Assembly: GCF_900129285.1 (NCBI RefSeq)
Contig: NZ_FQUW01000025.1
Coordinates: 1 to 42,915, forward strand
Direction: 5' to 3'
DNA: 42,915 nt
Origin: Desulfofundulus australicus DSM 11792
GTDB taxonomy: Bacteria > Bacillota > Desulfotomaculia > Desulfotomaculales > Desulfovirgulaceae
Part shown: positions 15,390 through 25,136 of the stretch, piece after piece
Layout: each line of letters begins with the position of its first letter
Position numbering within the stretch: the stretch's first letter is position 1
The notes under the pieces: generated by a model
What the model was told of the DNA's origin: nothing
The model's database searches: none
Seen by the model: the letters and a program-made list of their open reading frames with translations, nothing else
Program-made: the position numbers and the translations under genes

Positions 15390-16826
15390 ATGGCTTATAA
15401 AGATTTGCGAGCCTTCATTAATAAGCTGGAACAAAAAGGTTTATTAAAAAGAATTACTACAGAAGTTGATGTGGAACTGGAAATAACAGAAATCACCGAC
15501 CGGGTATGTAAAGCGGGCGGGCCGGCATTATTATTTGAAAATGTTCGCGGATACAACATGCCTGTGCTAACCAATGCCTTTGGTTCGCTGGAGCGAATGT
15601 GCCTGGCCCTGGAGGTAGAAAATTTAGATCAGATCGGCGAAGAACTGGTCGATATACTGCAGCCTGACGATTTGCCTGTAACTTTCCTGGACAAGCTAAA
15701 AGCTATACCAAAACTTGCTCGTTTGTCTTCATATTTACCCAGAAAAGTTCAATCCGGTCCATGTAAAGAGGTAATTCTGCGGGAAAATCCTTCTCTCAAG
15801 GAACTCCCAATTCTCAAATGCTGGCCACTGGATGGCGGTCCATATATTACCCTGCCCCTTGTTTTTACCAGGGATCCAGTTACAGGTCAGCGCAATGTGG
15901 GTATGTACAGGATGCAGGTTTTTGATGAACGTACCACCGGTATGCACTGGCACATCCATAAGGGGGGAGCAGAACATATCAGGAAATATTCAGGACCCAT
16001 GCCCGTAGCGGTGGTTATAGGTGCTGATCCGGCAGTTATTTACGCTGCTACAGCTCCCCTGCCTTCCGGTATAGACGAAATGCTCTTTGCCGGTTTCTTG
16101 CGTAAAGAACCGGTGGAGCTGGTACGCTGCGAAACTATAGATCTGGAGATCCCGGCAAATGCTGAAATAGTACTGGAAGGTTACGTGGATCCACGGGAGA
16201 CCCGCCTGGAAGGTCCCTTTGGCGACCATACGGGTTACTATTCACTGCCAGATCACTATCCGGTCTTCCATTTAACCTGTATCACCAGGCGCAAAAATCC
16301 CATCTATACCGCAACCGTAGTGGGCAGGCCACCAATGGAAGACGCTTACCTTGGGAAAGCTACGGAACGTATCTTTTTGCCCCTCATCCGGTTACAGCTG
16401 CCGGAGATTGTTGATATGAATATGCCCTTCGAGGGAGTGTTTCACAACTGTGTAATTGTTTCCATCAGGAAACAATACCCCGGGCAGGCTAAAAAGGTGA
16501 TGTGTGCCCTGTGGGGAATGGGCTTGATGATGCTGGCCAAGCTAATCATTGTGGTGGATGAAAACGTTGATGTCCAAAACCTTTCCGAAGTAATGTGGAG
16601 GGTATTTAACAATGTCGATCCCCGGCGGGATGTCCTGATGGTAGACGGCCCGCTCGACGCTCTGGATCATGCTTCGCCCCTGCCTCTCTATGGTAGTAAA
16701 ATGGGAATTGACGCTACGCGTAAAGGTCCCGGAGAGGGACATTTGAGGGAATGGCCTCCGGATATAGAAATGGATGAAAGCATTAAGGAACTGGTAAACA
16801 GGAAGTGGGCAAGTTATGGCTTATAG
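15390..16826 (+). CDS. ubiD: UbiD-family decarboxylase, probably for the menaquinone ring
   Basis: 478 residues from ATG 15390 with CTGGAGGT upstream. It has the UbiD signature EGPFGDHTGYYS, the prFMN/metal-binding MQVFDERTTGMHWHIHKGGA, and the late LYGSKMGIDATRKGP. UbiD enzymes decarboxylate aromatic acids with prenylated FMN. Placed between ubiE and the mqnP-type prenyltransferase, it is best assigned to decarboxylating the prenylated 1,4-dihydroxy-6-naphthoate (the role called MqnL). The UbiX-type enzyme that makes prFMN is not in this window. Its end overlaps mqnP by 11 bases. Confidence 0.88.
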   Translation: MAYKDLRAFINKLEQKGLLKRITTEVDVELEITEITDRVCKAGGPALLFENVRGYNMPVLTNAFGSLERMCLALEVENLDQIGEELVDILQPDDLPVTFLDKLKAIPKLARLSSYLPRKVQSGPCKEVILRENPSLKELPILKCWPLDGGPYITLPLVFTRDPVTGQRNVGMYRMQVFDERTTGMHWHIHKGGAEHIRKYSGPMPVAVVIGADPAVIYAATAPLPSGIDEMLFAGFLRKEPVELVRCETIDLEIPANAEIVLEGYVDPRETRLEGPFGDHTGYYSLPDHYPVFHLTCITRRKNPIYTATVVGRPPMEDAYLGKATERIFLPLIRLQLPEIVDMNMPFEGVFHNCVIVSIRKQYPGQAKKVMCALWGMGLMMLAKLIIVVDENVDVQNLSEVMWRVFNNVDPRRDVLMVDGPLDALDHASPLPLYGSKMGIDATRKGPGEGHLREWPPDIEMDESIKELVNRKWASYGL

Positions 16827-17694
16827 GGTAGTATATAAAACACGCGTTATTCTAGAAATGATCAAGTTTGAACATACCATATTTGCCCTTCCTTTCGCTT
16901 ATGTGGGCGCACTGCTGGTCCAAAAACAAATACCAGACCTGCATAACCTGCTCTGGATAACCCTGGCCATGGTGGGAGCCCGCACCGCTGCCATGTCTCT
17001 TAACCGGTTAATTGACCGTCATATAGATGCCCTGAACCCCCGTACAGCCAACCGTGCGCTGCCCCGCGGGCTGGTCAGGGTAAAGGAAGTATGGTTGCTG
17101 GTTATTTTGTCCTTTGCCCTGTTGCTTTTCTCGGCCTACCAGTTGAGTCCTCTGGCATTTAAGCTTTCTCCCGTTGCTGTGGCGGTACTTTCTTTTTATT
17201 CATATACCAAGCGTTTTTCCTGGACCTGCCATCTTTTTCTGGGCCTGGCCCTGGGGCTGGCCCCGGTAGGTGCCTGGATTGCTATCGCCAACCGTTTTGA
17301 TCTGGCCCCTATCCTGCTCGGTCTGGGAGTTCTTTTTTGGGTGGCGGGTTTTGACATTATCTACGCCTGTGATGATTATGATTTCGACAGGAAATATGGG
17401 ATTTACTCCATTCCAGCTCGTTTTGGTCTGGAGCGGGCCTTATTAATTTCTGCTTTCTTTCATATCATTGCTCCTTTGTTTTTTGTGGCCGTATTTTTCG
17501 TATTGCATCTGGGTTTGTTTTACCTGATAGGTGTGCTGATTGCGGTAGTTCTATTATTCAAGCAGCATAAACTGATATCCCCCCATGATCTTTCCCGTGC
17601 CGGGGTGGCGTTCTTTAATCTTAACGGAACATTAAGTATGGTAATGTTTATCTTTACCCTTATAGATGTGCTCTTTCCTTTGCACCTTTTTTAG
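16816..17694 (+). CDS. mqnP: UbiA-family prenyltransferase of the futalosine menaquinone pathway
   Basis: 292 residues from ATG 16816, inside the end of ubiD (11-base overlap), implying coupling. It is a polytopic membrane protein with about eight or nine helices. The two aspartate motifs of the UbiA superfamily are intact: NRLIDRHID (N63, D67, D71) and ACDDYDFDRKYG (about 181-192). UbiA enzymes bind Mg-polyprenyl diphosphate between these motifs and prenylate an aromatic ring. The neighbouring mqnE-mqnA-mqnC genes point to dihydroxynaphthoate as acceptor. Confidence 0.88.
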   Translation: MAYRVVYKTRVILEMIKFEHTIFALPFAYVGALLVQKQIPDLHNLLWITLAMVGARTAAMSLNRLIDRHIDALNPRTANRALPRGLVRVKEVWLLVILSFALLLFSAYQLSPLAFKLSPVAVAVLSFYSYTKRFSWTCHLFLGLALGLAPVGAWIAIANRFDLAPILLGLGVLFWVAGFDIIYACDDYDFDRKYGIYSIPARFGLERALLISAFFHIIAPLFFVAVFFVLHLGLFYLIGVLIAVVLLFKQHKLISPHDLSRAGVAFFNLNGTLSMVMFIFTLIDVLFPLHLF

Positions 17695-17737
17695 CCGGAA
17701 TTAGCCAATTTAAATCAGGGAAAGGGAGAATGAGGTT

Positions 17738-18844
17738 ATGAATAATTTCAATGTTTCTGAGGAACTAAAAGACATCGCCGAAAAAGTACAAGCCGGGGAG
17801 CGTTTAAGCTTTGAGGATGGGGTGCGCTTATTTAAATCGAACGACCTTTTAACCATTGGTTACCTGGCAGATCTGGTTCGCCGGCGTAAAAATGGAGACC
17901 GGGCTTTTTTCGTTGTTAACAGGCATATTAATCATACCAATATTTGTATTAACCGTTGTCCGCTGTGTGCCTTTGGCAAGGACCCGGGTGATCGGGGAGC
18001 CTACACCATGACCCTCGACGAAATAGAAAGCCGGGCAAAGGAATGTCAGGGGCAGGGTGTCTCGGAAATACACATTGTAGGTGGTTTGAATGAAGCCCTG
18101 GACCTTGAATATTATCTGGAAATGATACGCCGGACACGGCGGGCTCTGCCGGGAGTATTAATTCAGGCTTTTACGGCTGTGGAGGTAGATTATCTGGCCC
18201 GCAGCAACGGTATTTCCCTTAAAAGAACCCTGGAGCTGCTCAAAGAAGCCGGGCTGGATTCTCTACCCGGTGGGGGGGCTGAAATTTTTGCCCCCCGGGT
18301 TCGGGAGCGGATTTGCCCGCGTAAAATTAGCGGGGAGCGCTGGCTGGAAGTGCATGAAACGGCTCACAACCTGGGCATACGGACCAATGCTACCATGCTT
18401 TACGGTCATATCGAGACCGTCGAAGAACGGGTAGAACACTTAATCCGTCTCCGGGAACTGCAGGACCGTACCGGTGGTTTTTTGGCGTTTATACCACTGG
18501 CGTTTCATCCCAAAAATACCGGCCTTGAATCCCTGGAACTGACCGGCACCACCGGCTATGAAGATTTAAAAGTGCTGGCCGTTTCACGACTCATACTGGA
18601 TAATTTTGATCATATCAAAGCCTTCTGGATCATGATCGGTCCCAAACTGGCACAGGTAGCCCTCTCTTTCGGGGTGGACGATTTGGACGGCACGGTAGTA
18701 GAGGAAAAGATTGCTCATGATGCAGGTGCGGAAACTGAACAGCATATGCCCCGGGAAAAGCTCATTAAAATGATCCGGGCGGCGGGGCGGATTCCGGTAG
18801 AACGGGATACCCTGTACAATGTACTCTGGGAGGGGTTACAGTGA
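17738..18844 (+). CDS. mqnE: Aminodeoxyfutalosine synthase (radical SAM)
   Basis: 368 residues from ATG 17738 with AAAGGGAGA upstream. The radical-SAM cluster motif CINRCPLC (C70, C74, C77) follows RHINHTNI, and GGLNEALDLEYYLEMI and LPGGGAEIFAPRVRERICP are conserved in the MqnC/MqnE family. The ICINRCPLCAFGK version is the MqnE type. MqnE joins the 3-enolpyruvylbenzoate made by MqnA to SAM-derived adenosine. It overlaps mqnA at GTGA. Confidence 0.92.
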   Translation: MNNFNVSEELKDIAEKVQAGERLSFEDGVRLFKSNDLLTIGYLADLVRRRKNGDRAFFVVNRHINHTNICINRCPLCAFGKDPGDRGAYTMTLDEIESRAKECQGQGVSEIHIVGGLNEALDLEYYLEMIRRTRRALPGVLIQAFTAVEVDYLARSNGISLKRTLELLKEAGLDSLPGGGAEIFAPRVRERICPRKISGERWLEVHETAHNLGIRTNATMLYGHIETVEERVEHLIRLRELQDRTGGFLAFIPLAFHPKNTGLESLELTGTTGYEDLKVLAVSRLILDNFDHIKAFWIMIGPKLAQVALSFGVDDLDGTVVEEKIAHDAGAETEQHMPREKLIKMIRAAGRIPVERDTLYNVLWEGLQ

Positions 18845-19695
18845 CGTGGTTAAGCCTGGGGCAGATAGAATACCTGAACTGCCTGCCTGTCTATCATGCG
18901 CTGGAAGAAGGATTGATCCCGTTAAACGGTGAACTGGTTAAAGGACCTCCTACCAGGCTAAACCGCATGTTTTTAGAGGGCGTTCTCCACTGCACCCCTC
19001 TTTCTTCCATTGAATATGCGAAACACGCAGGGGATTGTTTCATTTTACCCCACCTGTCCATAGCGAGCGATGGAAGAGTGGCCAGCGTACTTTTTTTCAG
19101 CCACCTCCCGGTTACAGAACTGGAAGGAAAAAAAATATGTGTAACCACAGCTTCGGCCACTTCAGTAGTTTTGTTAAGGATTCTTTTTGAACATTATTAT
19201 CATGTGGAAGTGGAGTTTCACCCTGTAAAAGCAGATCTTAAAACCATGCTGGAGATGGGAGAAGGTGTTTTACTCATAGGGGATAACGCCATGCAGGCTC
19301 ACCAGCTGGTGATCAGGGAAGGCTTACCGGTATTTGTTACCGACCTGGGCCAGGCCTGGAAAGACTTTACAGGAGAAAAAATGGTTTATGCTTTATGGGT
19401 AATCAGAAGGGAGTTTGCCGAAGCCCATCCCCAGGAAGCCAACGCTATGGCCGAATTATTATATAGCTCATTAAAGATAGGGATGAATAACTTACCCGTA
19501 TTGGTTAAAAAAGCCCACCGGCGAACGGGATTGCCTCCTCAGGTGCTGGAAGATTACTTCCATACCATTCGTTACAATTTTGATGACAGCTACCGCCGCG
19601 CATTGCTTACCTTTTATGATTATGCCTATAAGAGTGGTATTATTGAGGAACGGGTAAAGCTTTTTATCTGGGGTGAAGATACGTGCCAGGGGTAA
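18841..19695 (+). CDS. mqnA: Chorismate dehydratase
   Basis: 284 residues from GTG 18841, overlapping the mqnE stop by 4 bases. It has the MqnA start LGQIEYLNCLPVYHALEEG and the CTPLSSIEYAKH segment lining the ligand site, within a periplasmic-binding-protein-like fold; SATSVVLLRIL and GDNAMQAH are further family markers. It dehydrates chorismate to 3-[(1-carboxyvinyl)oxy]benzoate, the entry step of the futalosine route. The end overlaps mqnC. Confidence 0.92.
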   Translation: MTWLSLGQIEYLNCLPVYHALEEGLIPLNGELVKGPPTRLNRMFLEGVLHCTPLSSIEYAKHAGDCFILPHLSIASDGRVASVLFFSHLPVTELEGKKICVTTASATSVVLLRILFEHYYHVEVEFHPVKADLKTMLEMGEGVLLIGDNAMQAHQLVIREGLPVFVTDLGQAWKDFTGEKMVYALWVIRREFAEAHPQEANAMAELLYSSLKIGMNNLPVLVKKAHRRTGLPPQVLEDYFHTIRYNFDDSYRRALLTFYDYAYKSGIIEERVKLFIWGEDTCQG

Positions 19696-20750
19696 CATAT
19701 TTGCTGGAGAAAGCTGCTGCAGGAGAAAGGCTTTCCCTGGAAGAGGGGGTAGAAATTCTTAAAAAGGCCGACCTTCTGGCTCTGGCCAGGGCAGCAGATC
19801 AGGTACGCCGCAGGTTGCACCCGGATAACCGGGTGACTTTCATTATTGACCGGAACATTAATTATACCAATATATGCCAGTGCCGGTGCCGGTTTTGTGC
19901 ATTCTACCGCCGGCCACAGGATCCCGATGCTTACGTTATTACTCAGGAAGAACTTTTTCAAAAGATTGAAGAAACCATCCAGGTGGGAGGAACGGAGCTG
20001 CTCATTCAAGGAGGCCTGCATCCCGATCTGGATCTGGAATATTATCTGGACATGCTGCACTCAATTAAGGAACGCTTTGACATCCATATTCACTCTTTTT
20101 CACCGCCGGAAGTAGTGCACATGGCCAGAAAGTCCGGCCTGCCTGTGAAAGAAGTACTGGTTAGATTAAGGGATGCGGGTCTGGACTCCCTGCCCGGTGG
20201 AGGGGCAGAAATACTGGTGGACCGCGTTCGCCAGCTAATAAGCCCGAATAAAATTACCTGGGCCCAATGGATGGAAGTGATGCGCTGCGCTCATGATCTG
20301 GGCATGAAAAGCACCGCCACCATGATGTTTGGCCATGTGGAAACCCTTGAGGAACGGGTACTCCATATGGTACGCATTCGCGAGCTTCAGGATGAAACCC
20401 ACGGGTTCACTGCTTTTATTCCCTGGAGTTTTCAGCCCCTGAATACAGAACTGGGAGGGGAAACAGTAACGGGGGTTGAATACCTGCGTACCCTGGCCAC
20501 AGCCAGGTTAATGCTGGATAATATACCCAGTATACAAACGTCCTGGGTCACCCAGGGAGCTAAAATAGCCCAGATTTCGCTTTTCTTTGGGGCCAATGAT
20601 TTCGGGAGCACCATGCTGGAAGAAAATGTTGTCCGGGCAGCGGGAGCTAATTACCGCGTACCGCTGCACGAGATAATCAGGTGCATCAAAGAAGCTGGTT
20701 TTACCCCGGCCCAGCGGACTACTTTATACGAGATTATACGGGAATACTGA
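19683..20750 (+). CDS. mqnC: Cyclic dehypoxanthinyl futalosine synthase (radical SAM)
   Basis: 355 residues from GTG 19683, inside the end of mqnA. The motif DRNINYTNICQCRCRFCAFY is the MqnC form, with cluster ligands C65, C69 and C72. LIQGGLHPDLDLEYYLDML and TATMMFGHVETLEERV are conserved. It cyclises dehypoxanthinyl futalosine. The substrate-producing hydrolase MqnB and the next enzyme MqnD are not encoded in the window. Confidence 0.93.
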   Translation: MPGVTYLLEKAAAGERLSLEEGVEILKKADLLALARAADQVRRRLHPDNRVTFIIDRNINYTNICQCRCRFCAFYRRPQDPDAYVITQEELFQKIEETIQVGGTELLIQGGLHPDLDLEYYLDMLHSIKERFDIHIHSFSPPEVVHMARKSGLPVKEVLVRLRDAGLDSLPGGGAEILVDRVRQLISPNKITWAQWMEVMRCAHDLGMKSTATMMFGHVETLEERVLHMVRIRELQDETHGFTAFIPWSFQPLNTELGGETVTGVEYLRTLATARLMLDNIPSIQTSWVTQGAKIAQISLFFGANDFGSTMLEENVVRAAGANYRVPLHEIIRCIKEAGFTPAQRTTLYEIIREY

Positions 20751-20829
20751 GTTATAACTCCCGGCTTGCCTTAAAGGAGCCGTTTACCCTATAATTTTAG
20801 GGATAACATGAGCGGAGGAAAACAGGCCC

Positions 20830-22257
20830 ATGGAAAATAAAGAAGTTTTGCGCAAATTGCCGGCTGTGGACGAAATACTGCGCCGGCAGGAAATTGCGGA
20901 CCTGCTGGTTGAGAACCCGCGCAACCTGGTGGTGGAAATAATCAGGGACGTTCTGGATCGCTGGCGCCAGGTTCTGCTGACAGGTGAAGTAAAAGAGGAG
21001 ACGGGGCGTGCAGAAATTACTTCCCTTGTCGCAAAAGAAGTAATCCGGGAAACCGCTCGCCGCTCCCGGCCAAGTTTACGCCGGGTGATCAATGCTACCG
21101 GAGTGGTATTGCATACCAACCTGGGCCGGGCTGTACTGGCCCGGGCAGCCCGGGCTGCAGTGGAAATGGTCGCTTCCGGTTATTGCAACCTTGAACTGGA
21201 TCTCCAGAGCGGCCGCCGGGGCTCCCGTTATGCTCACCTGGAAGCACTGCTTATCAATCTGACCGGTGCGGAAGCGGCCATGGTGGTGAACAATAACGCT
21301 GCAGCCGTTTTACTGGCTTTGAGCACGCTGGCCAGGGGGCGGGAGGTTATTGTCTCCCGCGGTCAATTAGTGGAAATTGGCGGTTCTTTCCGTATCCCTG
21401 AGGTAATGGCTCAAAGCGGCGCCATCCTAGTGGAAGTGGGAGCAACCAATAAGACCTATCCCGATGATTATCGCCGGGCTATTAACGAACGAACTGCTCT
21501 TCTCCTGCATGTTCATACCAGCAATTATCGTCTGGTGGGATTTGTCCGGGAAATTACCGTTAAAGAATTGGTTGCGCTGGGTAAGGAATACGGGCTGCCG
21601 GTGATGAGCGACCTGGGCAGCGGCTTTTTGGTGGACCTTGGCCAGCTGGGGCTCCCCGCAGAACCAACGGTACAGGAAATTGTGAGCTCGGGTGTAGATG
21701 TAGTTACCTTTTCCGGTGATAAACTTTTAGGAGGTCCCCAGGCGGGTATTATTGTTGGCCGGCGCCAGTTTATCGAAAAAATGAAGAAAAATCCTTTAAC
21801 CAGGGCCATACGTATCGATAAATTTACTGCTGCGAGTCTCGAGGCTACCCTTCGCCTGTACCTCGAACCGGCAAAAGCTCTGGAACAAATACCTACCCTG
21901 CGAATGCTTACTGCAGGGCTGGCCGAACTGGAGGATCGGGCAAGAAAGCTGGCAGAACAGATACGCCAGAAGGTGGGAAATAAAGCTACTATTGAGTTAT
22001 TACCTGTAATATCCCGGGTGGGAGGAGGAGCCATGCCCACAGCTGAGTTGCCCTCCATGGCTGTGAGCATACGGCCCGGGCAAATTGATAGCGAAAATCT
22101 GGCCAGTATCTTGCGGAACGGTGAACCAGCAATTATGGGGCGTGTGCAGGACGAACGGTTACTCCTGGATATCCGCACCATTTTACCCGGGGAAGAGGAA
22201 ATCTTGATTCAAGCTATTACGGCAGCATTTCAAGCCGTAGAGGAGGTCGAAAAGTGA
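20830..22257 (+). CDS. selA: L-seryl-tRNA(Sec) selenium transferase
   Basis: 475 residues from ATG 20830, with GCGGAGG upstream. It is a full-length SelA: N-terminal [12 protein letters not shown], core [18 protein letters not shown], and the PLP-binding lysine K298 in [15 protein letters not shown]. It converts seryl-tRNA(Sec) to selenocysteyl-tRNA(Sec) using selenophosphate. The stop overlaps the selB start (GTGA). A 12-base palindrome GAGTTATAACTC overlaps the mqnC stop upstream, but no clear promoter is visible. Confidence 0.96.
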   Translation: MENKEVLRKLPAVDEILRRQEIADLLVENPRNLVVEIIRDVLDRWRQVLLTGEVKEETGRAEITSLVAKEVIRETARRSRPSLRRVINATGVVLHTNLGRAVLARAARAAVEMVASGYCNLELDLQSGRRGSRYAHLEALLINLTGAEAAMVVNNNAAAVLLALSTLARGREVIVSRGQLVEIGGSFRIPEVMAQSGAILVEVGATNKTYPDDYRRAINERTALLLHVHTSNYRLVGFVREITVKELVALGKEYGLPVMSDLGSGFLVDLGQLGLPAEPTVQEIVSSGVDVVTFSGDKLLGGPQAGIIVGRRQFIEKMKKNPLTRAIRIDKFTAASLEATLRLYLEPAKALEQIPTLRMLTAGLAELEDRARKLAEQIRQKVGNKATIELLPVISRVGGGAMPTAELPSMAVSIRPGQIDSENLASILRNGEPAIMGRVQDERLLLDIRTILPGEEEILIQAITAAFQAVEEVEK

Positions 22258-24182
22258 CCCATTTAATTATTGGAACCGCCGGTCATGTGGATCACGGCAA
22301 AACAATGCTGGTCAAGGCTCTTACCGGGGTGGATACGGATCGCTTGAAGGAGGAAAAGGAACGGGGAATTTCTATTGAATTGGGTTTTGCTTCACTAACC
22401 CTGCCCAGCGGCCTGCAGGCAGGTATTGTAGATGTGCCGGGTCATGAACGGTTTATCAAGAATATGCTGGCCGGTGTAGGCGGAATTGACCTGGTGCTTT
22501 TGGTAATCGCTGCAGATGAAGGGGTTATGCCCCAGACAAAAGAACATATGGATATCATCCAGCTTCTGCAAATACCACGAGGAGTGGTGGTAATAACCAA
22601 GGTAGATCTGGTGGATCGTGAATGGCTGGATCTGGTACGGGAAGAAATTAGAGATTTTCTCAAGGGTACCACCCTGGAAGATGCGCCTATGGTAGAGGTT
22701 TCCAGTATCACCGGCCGGGGGTTGGATGAACTTCTACGCGCCATTGATCTGGTCGCACAAAAAGTTAAGGAAAAGCCGGCTACAGGACACGTACGCCTGC
22801 CCGTTGACCGGGTTTTTTCGGTAACTGGCTTTGGTACTGTTGTCACCGGTACCTTATGGAGTGGCGTTTTGCATACCGGCGATGCCCTGGAAATCATGCC
22901 CCGCAGAATTGCTTCCCGGGCGCGTATGCTCCAGGTGCATGGGCAAAAGGTGGAGAAAGCCCGTGCCGGGCAACGGGTAGCAATAAATCTGACCGGTGTG
23001 GAAGTGGAAGCAGTACCCCGCGGAAGCGTTGTAGCCACTCCCGGCATCCTGACCCCATCCTACCGCATGGACGTTCGCCTGATCCTGCTGGAATCAGCCA
23101 GGCCGTTGAAGAACCGGGCACGGGTACGCATGCATCTGGGTACAGCAGAGATTATGTGCCGGGTAATTCTCCTGGATCGAGAGGAGCTGGTTCCCGGGGA
23201 TACGGCTCCTGCTCAGCTGGAACTGGAAGAACCTGCGGTGGCCTTACAGGGGGACCGGTTTGTAATCCGTTCCTATTCGCCGGTACGCACCATTGGTGGC
23301 GGTAAAATTATTGATCCGGTAGCACCTAAACACCGGCGGATGCGCACGGAAGTAATTGAAAAGCTCTTAACCAGGGAAAAGGGGACACCGGAAGAAATCC
23401 TGCTTCAGCAGCTTAACAGCCAGCAGAATATTTTAACGGCTGAAGAGCTGGCCAGGGCGAGCGGGCTGGACGAGCAAGTCGTAATAGAAACCATGCAAAA
23501 TCTGGCCAAGAAAAACCTTATTCGCACCATATTTCTGGAGAACCAGGTATCCTATCTTCCTGAGGAAGTTTACCAGCAGTGGGCGGAAAAAATTCGCTCT
23601 GTAGTCCAGGAATACCACCGGGAATTTCCATTGCGGGAGGGCTTCCCCAGGGAAGAGATGCGCTCCCGTTTCTTTGCCCGCATGAATAATAAGCATTTTC
23701 AAGCCCTTCTTCAGGTCATGGAAGAAGATAACCTGGTGAAGTTGCATGCCCAGGAGATAGCTCTTCCTGAATTTACCCCTCAACCAGAACGCAAACTGGA
23801 ACAAAAGATAAGGTATTTACTTGAGATATACAAAGAGGCGAATTACCAGCCGCCTGCGTGGATTGAAGCAACCCGCCAGGCCGGGTTAGATGGCCCGATG
23901 GCTCAAGAAATTCTACAGTACCTGCTCAAGAAAGGCCTGCTGGTACGGGTAGCCGATGATCTTTATTTTCATGCAGAGTGTTTGGATAAAGCCCGGCAGG
24001 AGCTGATTAATTACTTGCGGGAAAAAGAGGAAATAACGGTGGGAGAAACCCGGGACTTGCTGCAAACGTCGAGAAAATATGCCTTACCCCTTCTGGAGTA
24101 TTTCGACCGTGAAAAAACCACCAAACGGGTAGGCGATAAGAGGGTCCTAACCAAAATGGAAAAACAAAAAATCCGGTTATAA
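22254..24182 (+). CDS. selB: Selenocysteine-specific elongation factor
   Basis: 642 residues from GTG 22254, overlapping selA by 4 bases. The GTPase domain has GHVDHGKT (10-17), DVPGHERF and TKVDLVD; domains II and III follow; the C-terminal ~250 residues hold the winged-helix repeats that bind SECIS RNA. It delivers Sec-tRNA to UGA codons. No selD or tRNA(Sec) was found here. Its 3' end overlaps a terminator that serves the convergent gene. Confidence 0.96.
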   Translation: MTHLIIGTAGHVDHGKTMLVKALTGVDTDRLKEEKERGISIELGFASLTLPSGLQAGIVDVPGHERFIKNMLAGVGGIDLVLLVIAADEGVMPQTKEHMDIIQLLQIPRGVVVITKVDLVDREWLDLVREEIRDFLKGTTLEDAPMVEVSSITGRGLDELLRAIDLVAQKVKEKPATGHVRLPVDRVFSVTGFGTVVTGTLWSGVLHTGDALEIMPRRIASRARMLQVHGQKVEKARAGQRVAINLTGVEVEAVPRGSVVATPGILTPSYRMDVRLILLESARPLKNRARVRMHLGTAEIMCRVILLDREELVPGDTAPAQLELEEPAVALQGDRFVIRSYSPVRTIGGGKIIDPVAPKHRRMRTEVIEKLLTREKGTPEEILLQQLNSQQNILTAEELARASGLDEQVVIETMQNLAKKNLIRTIFLENQVSYLPEEVYQQWAEKIRSVVQEYHREFPLREGFPREEMRSRFFARMNNKHFQALLQVMEEDNLVKLHAQEIALPEFTPQPERKLEQKIRYLLEIYKEANYQPPAWIEATRQAGLDGPMAQEILQYLLKKGLLVRVADDLYFHAECLDKARQELINYLREKEEITVGETRDLLQTSRKYALPLLEYFDREKTTKRVGDKRVLTKMEKQKIRL

Positions 24183-24200
24183 CCAGATGGTTACAACCGG
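24160..24200 (-). terminator. Terminator of the PPC-domain gene, inside the end of selB
   Basis: On the minus strand CCGGTTGTAACC / GGTTATAACCGG forms a 12-bp stem with one mismatch, followed by ATTTTTTGTTTTT. The plus strand has no T tract. Confidence 0.75.
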
Positions 24201-24228
24201 CCATTCCCCCTGGCCTCCGGAAAATATT

Positions 24229-24675
24229 TTACTGGTTGTCCATAGGCCACAGGTACAGCCCTGTTGCTTCATCGAAGACCCGTTCAAAATCCCGTTCCTG
24301 TTCATGAAGGAGTTCGGTAATCACATATTCACAGGCGAAGACCTCCGTACCTTCTGCCAGATGGCCCCCAATCATACTCCCATCCGCGGACATCAGTGCG
24401 ATGTGAGCATGAACGAAAGGCTGCCCATCCTTTAGGGAAATATTGCCTTCCAGGCTGATTATTTCACATGGATTGTTGAACTCCAGGTATTTATAAGTTC
24501 TTTGTTCCTGATGGTAAAATCCCAGCCGGGCGCGGGTAACTGCTCCTATGGCCCGTATCACCCCCAGCCGGATATTTTCATGTACACAAAGCTCGGTTAG
24601 AGATATCAGCAAATCTGTTCCCTTACTCAGTCTTCCCATGAGCATGCGTCCACGGCCCACCGGTTGTATAAGCAC
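24229..24675 (-). CDS. PPC (DUF296) domain protein
   Basis: 148 residues from GTG 24675 with GGGAGG 10 bases upstream. It reads as a single PPC/DUF296 domain: RLSKGTDLLISLTELC, IGAVTRARLGFY, HAHIALMSADGSMIGGHL, with the histidine pair HAH that binds metal in this family. Plant members bind AT-rich DNA; the role of bacterial single-domain members is unclear. It is convergent with selB and divergent from nothing; it has its own terminator. Confidence 0.85.
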   Translation of the reverse strand: MLIQPVGRGRMLMGRLSKGTDLLISLTELCVHENIRLGVIRAIGAVTRARLGFYHQEQRTYKYLEFNNPCEIISLEGNISLKDGQPFVHAHIALMSADGSMIGGHLAEGTEVFACEYVITELLHEQERDFERVFDEATGLYLWPMDNQ

Positions 24676-24720
24676 AGGTACTTATCCTCCCACCTTGAAT
24701 TAATTTAACTTAAAGAACAT

Positions 24721-24748
24721 GGAGGACGCGGAAAAACCCGTGTCCTCC
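24721..24748 (-). terminator. Terminator after the DUF1657 gene
   Basis: GGAGGACACGG / CCGCGTCCTCC forms an almost perfect stem around TTTTT; minus-strand sequence after it is ATGTTCTTTAAG, so the T tract is poor. Confidence 0.5.
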
Positions 24749-24771
24749 ACCCAGTTTGCTTGCTTGTACGG

Positions 24772-25005
24772 CTATTGCTGGTTTTGTTGCTGCTGTTGTT
24801 GCAATACTTTATACTGTGGCTCCTGCTGTTCAATGTAATTAACCCTTCCGCGCAGGCCTTTACAAATGTCCTCCAGCTGCTGGGAATAGCTGGCAAACAT
24901 TTGTTTGGCCGTCTGATCCTGGGTGTCCAGGGAGAAGGACTTTAAGTTAGCAGCTGCACTTTCCAAAGAGGCCAGGGTTTGATGCATCTTTTCGCCAACA
25001 GTCAT
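24772..25005 (-). CDS. DUF1657 protein
   Basis: 77 residues from ATG 25005 with AAGGAGGT upstream. The sequence MTVGEKMHQTLASLESAAAN and RVNYIEQQEPQYKVLQQ match the DUF1657 family, small helical proteins found in spore-forming Firmicutes and often near spoVA genes. The C-terminus ends in a glutamine run (QQQQQQNQQ). It is divergent from the MidA-type gene, so promoters for both should lie in 25006-25136. Confidence 0.88.
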   Translation of the reverse strand: MTVGEKMHQTLASLESAAANLKSFSLDTQDQTAKQMFASYSQQLEDICKGLRGRVNYIEQQEPQYKVLQQQQQQNQQ

Positions 25006-25136
25006 AATTTTACCTCCTTCTTTTTAAGAAATTTTCATTACAGCTCTAGTTTGAACACACTTTTAATAAGATATCACCAATTTTTTATGGGTAAATAAGC
25101 ACTATATAGGACATTTGATAAAAAAAGGTGGTTAAT

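Noticed and set aside
22856-23305. 149-residue frame inside selB
   Set aside because: A shadow of selB in another frame with no independent start signal.
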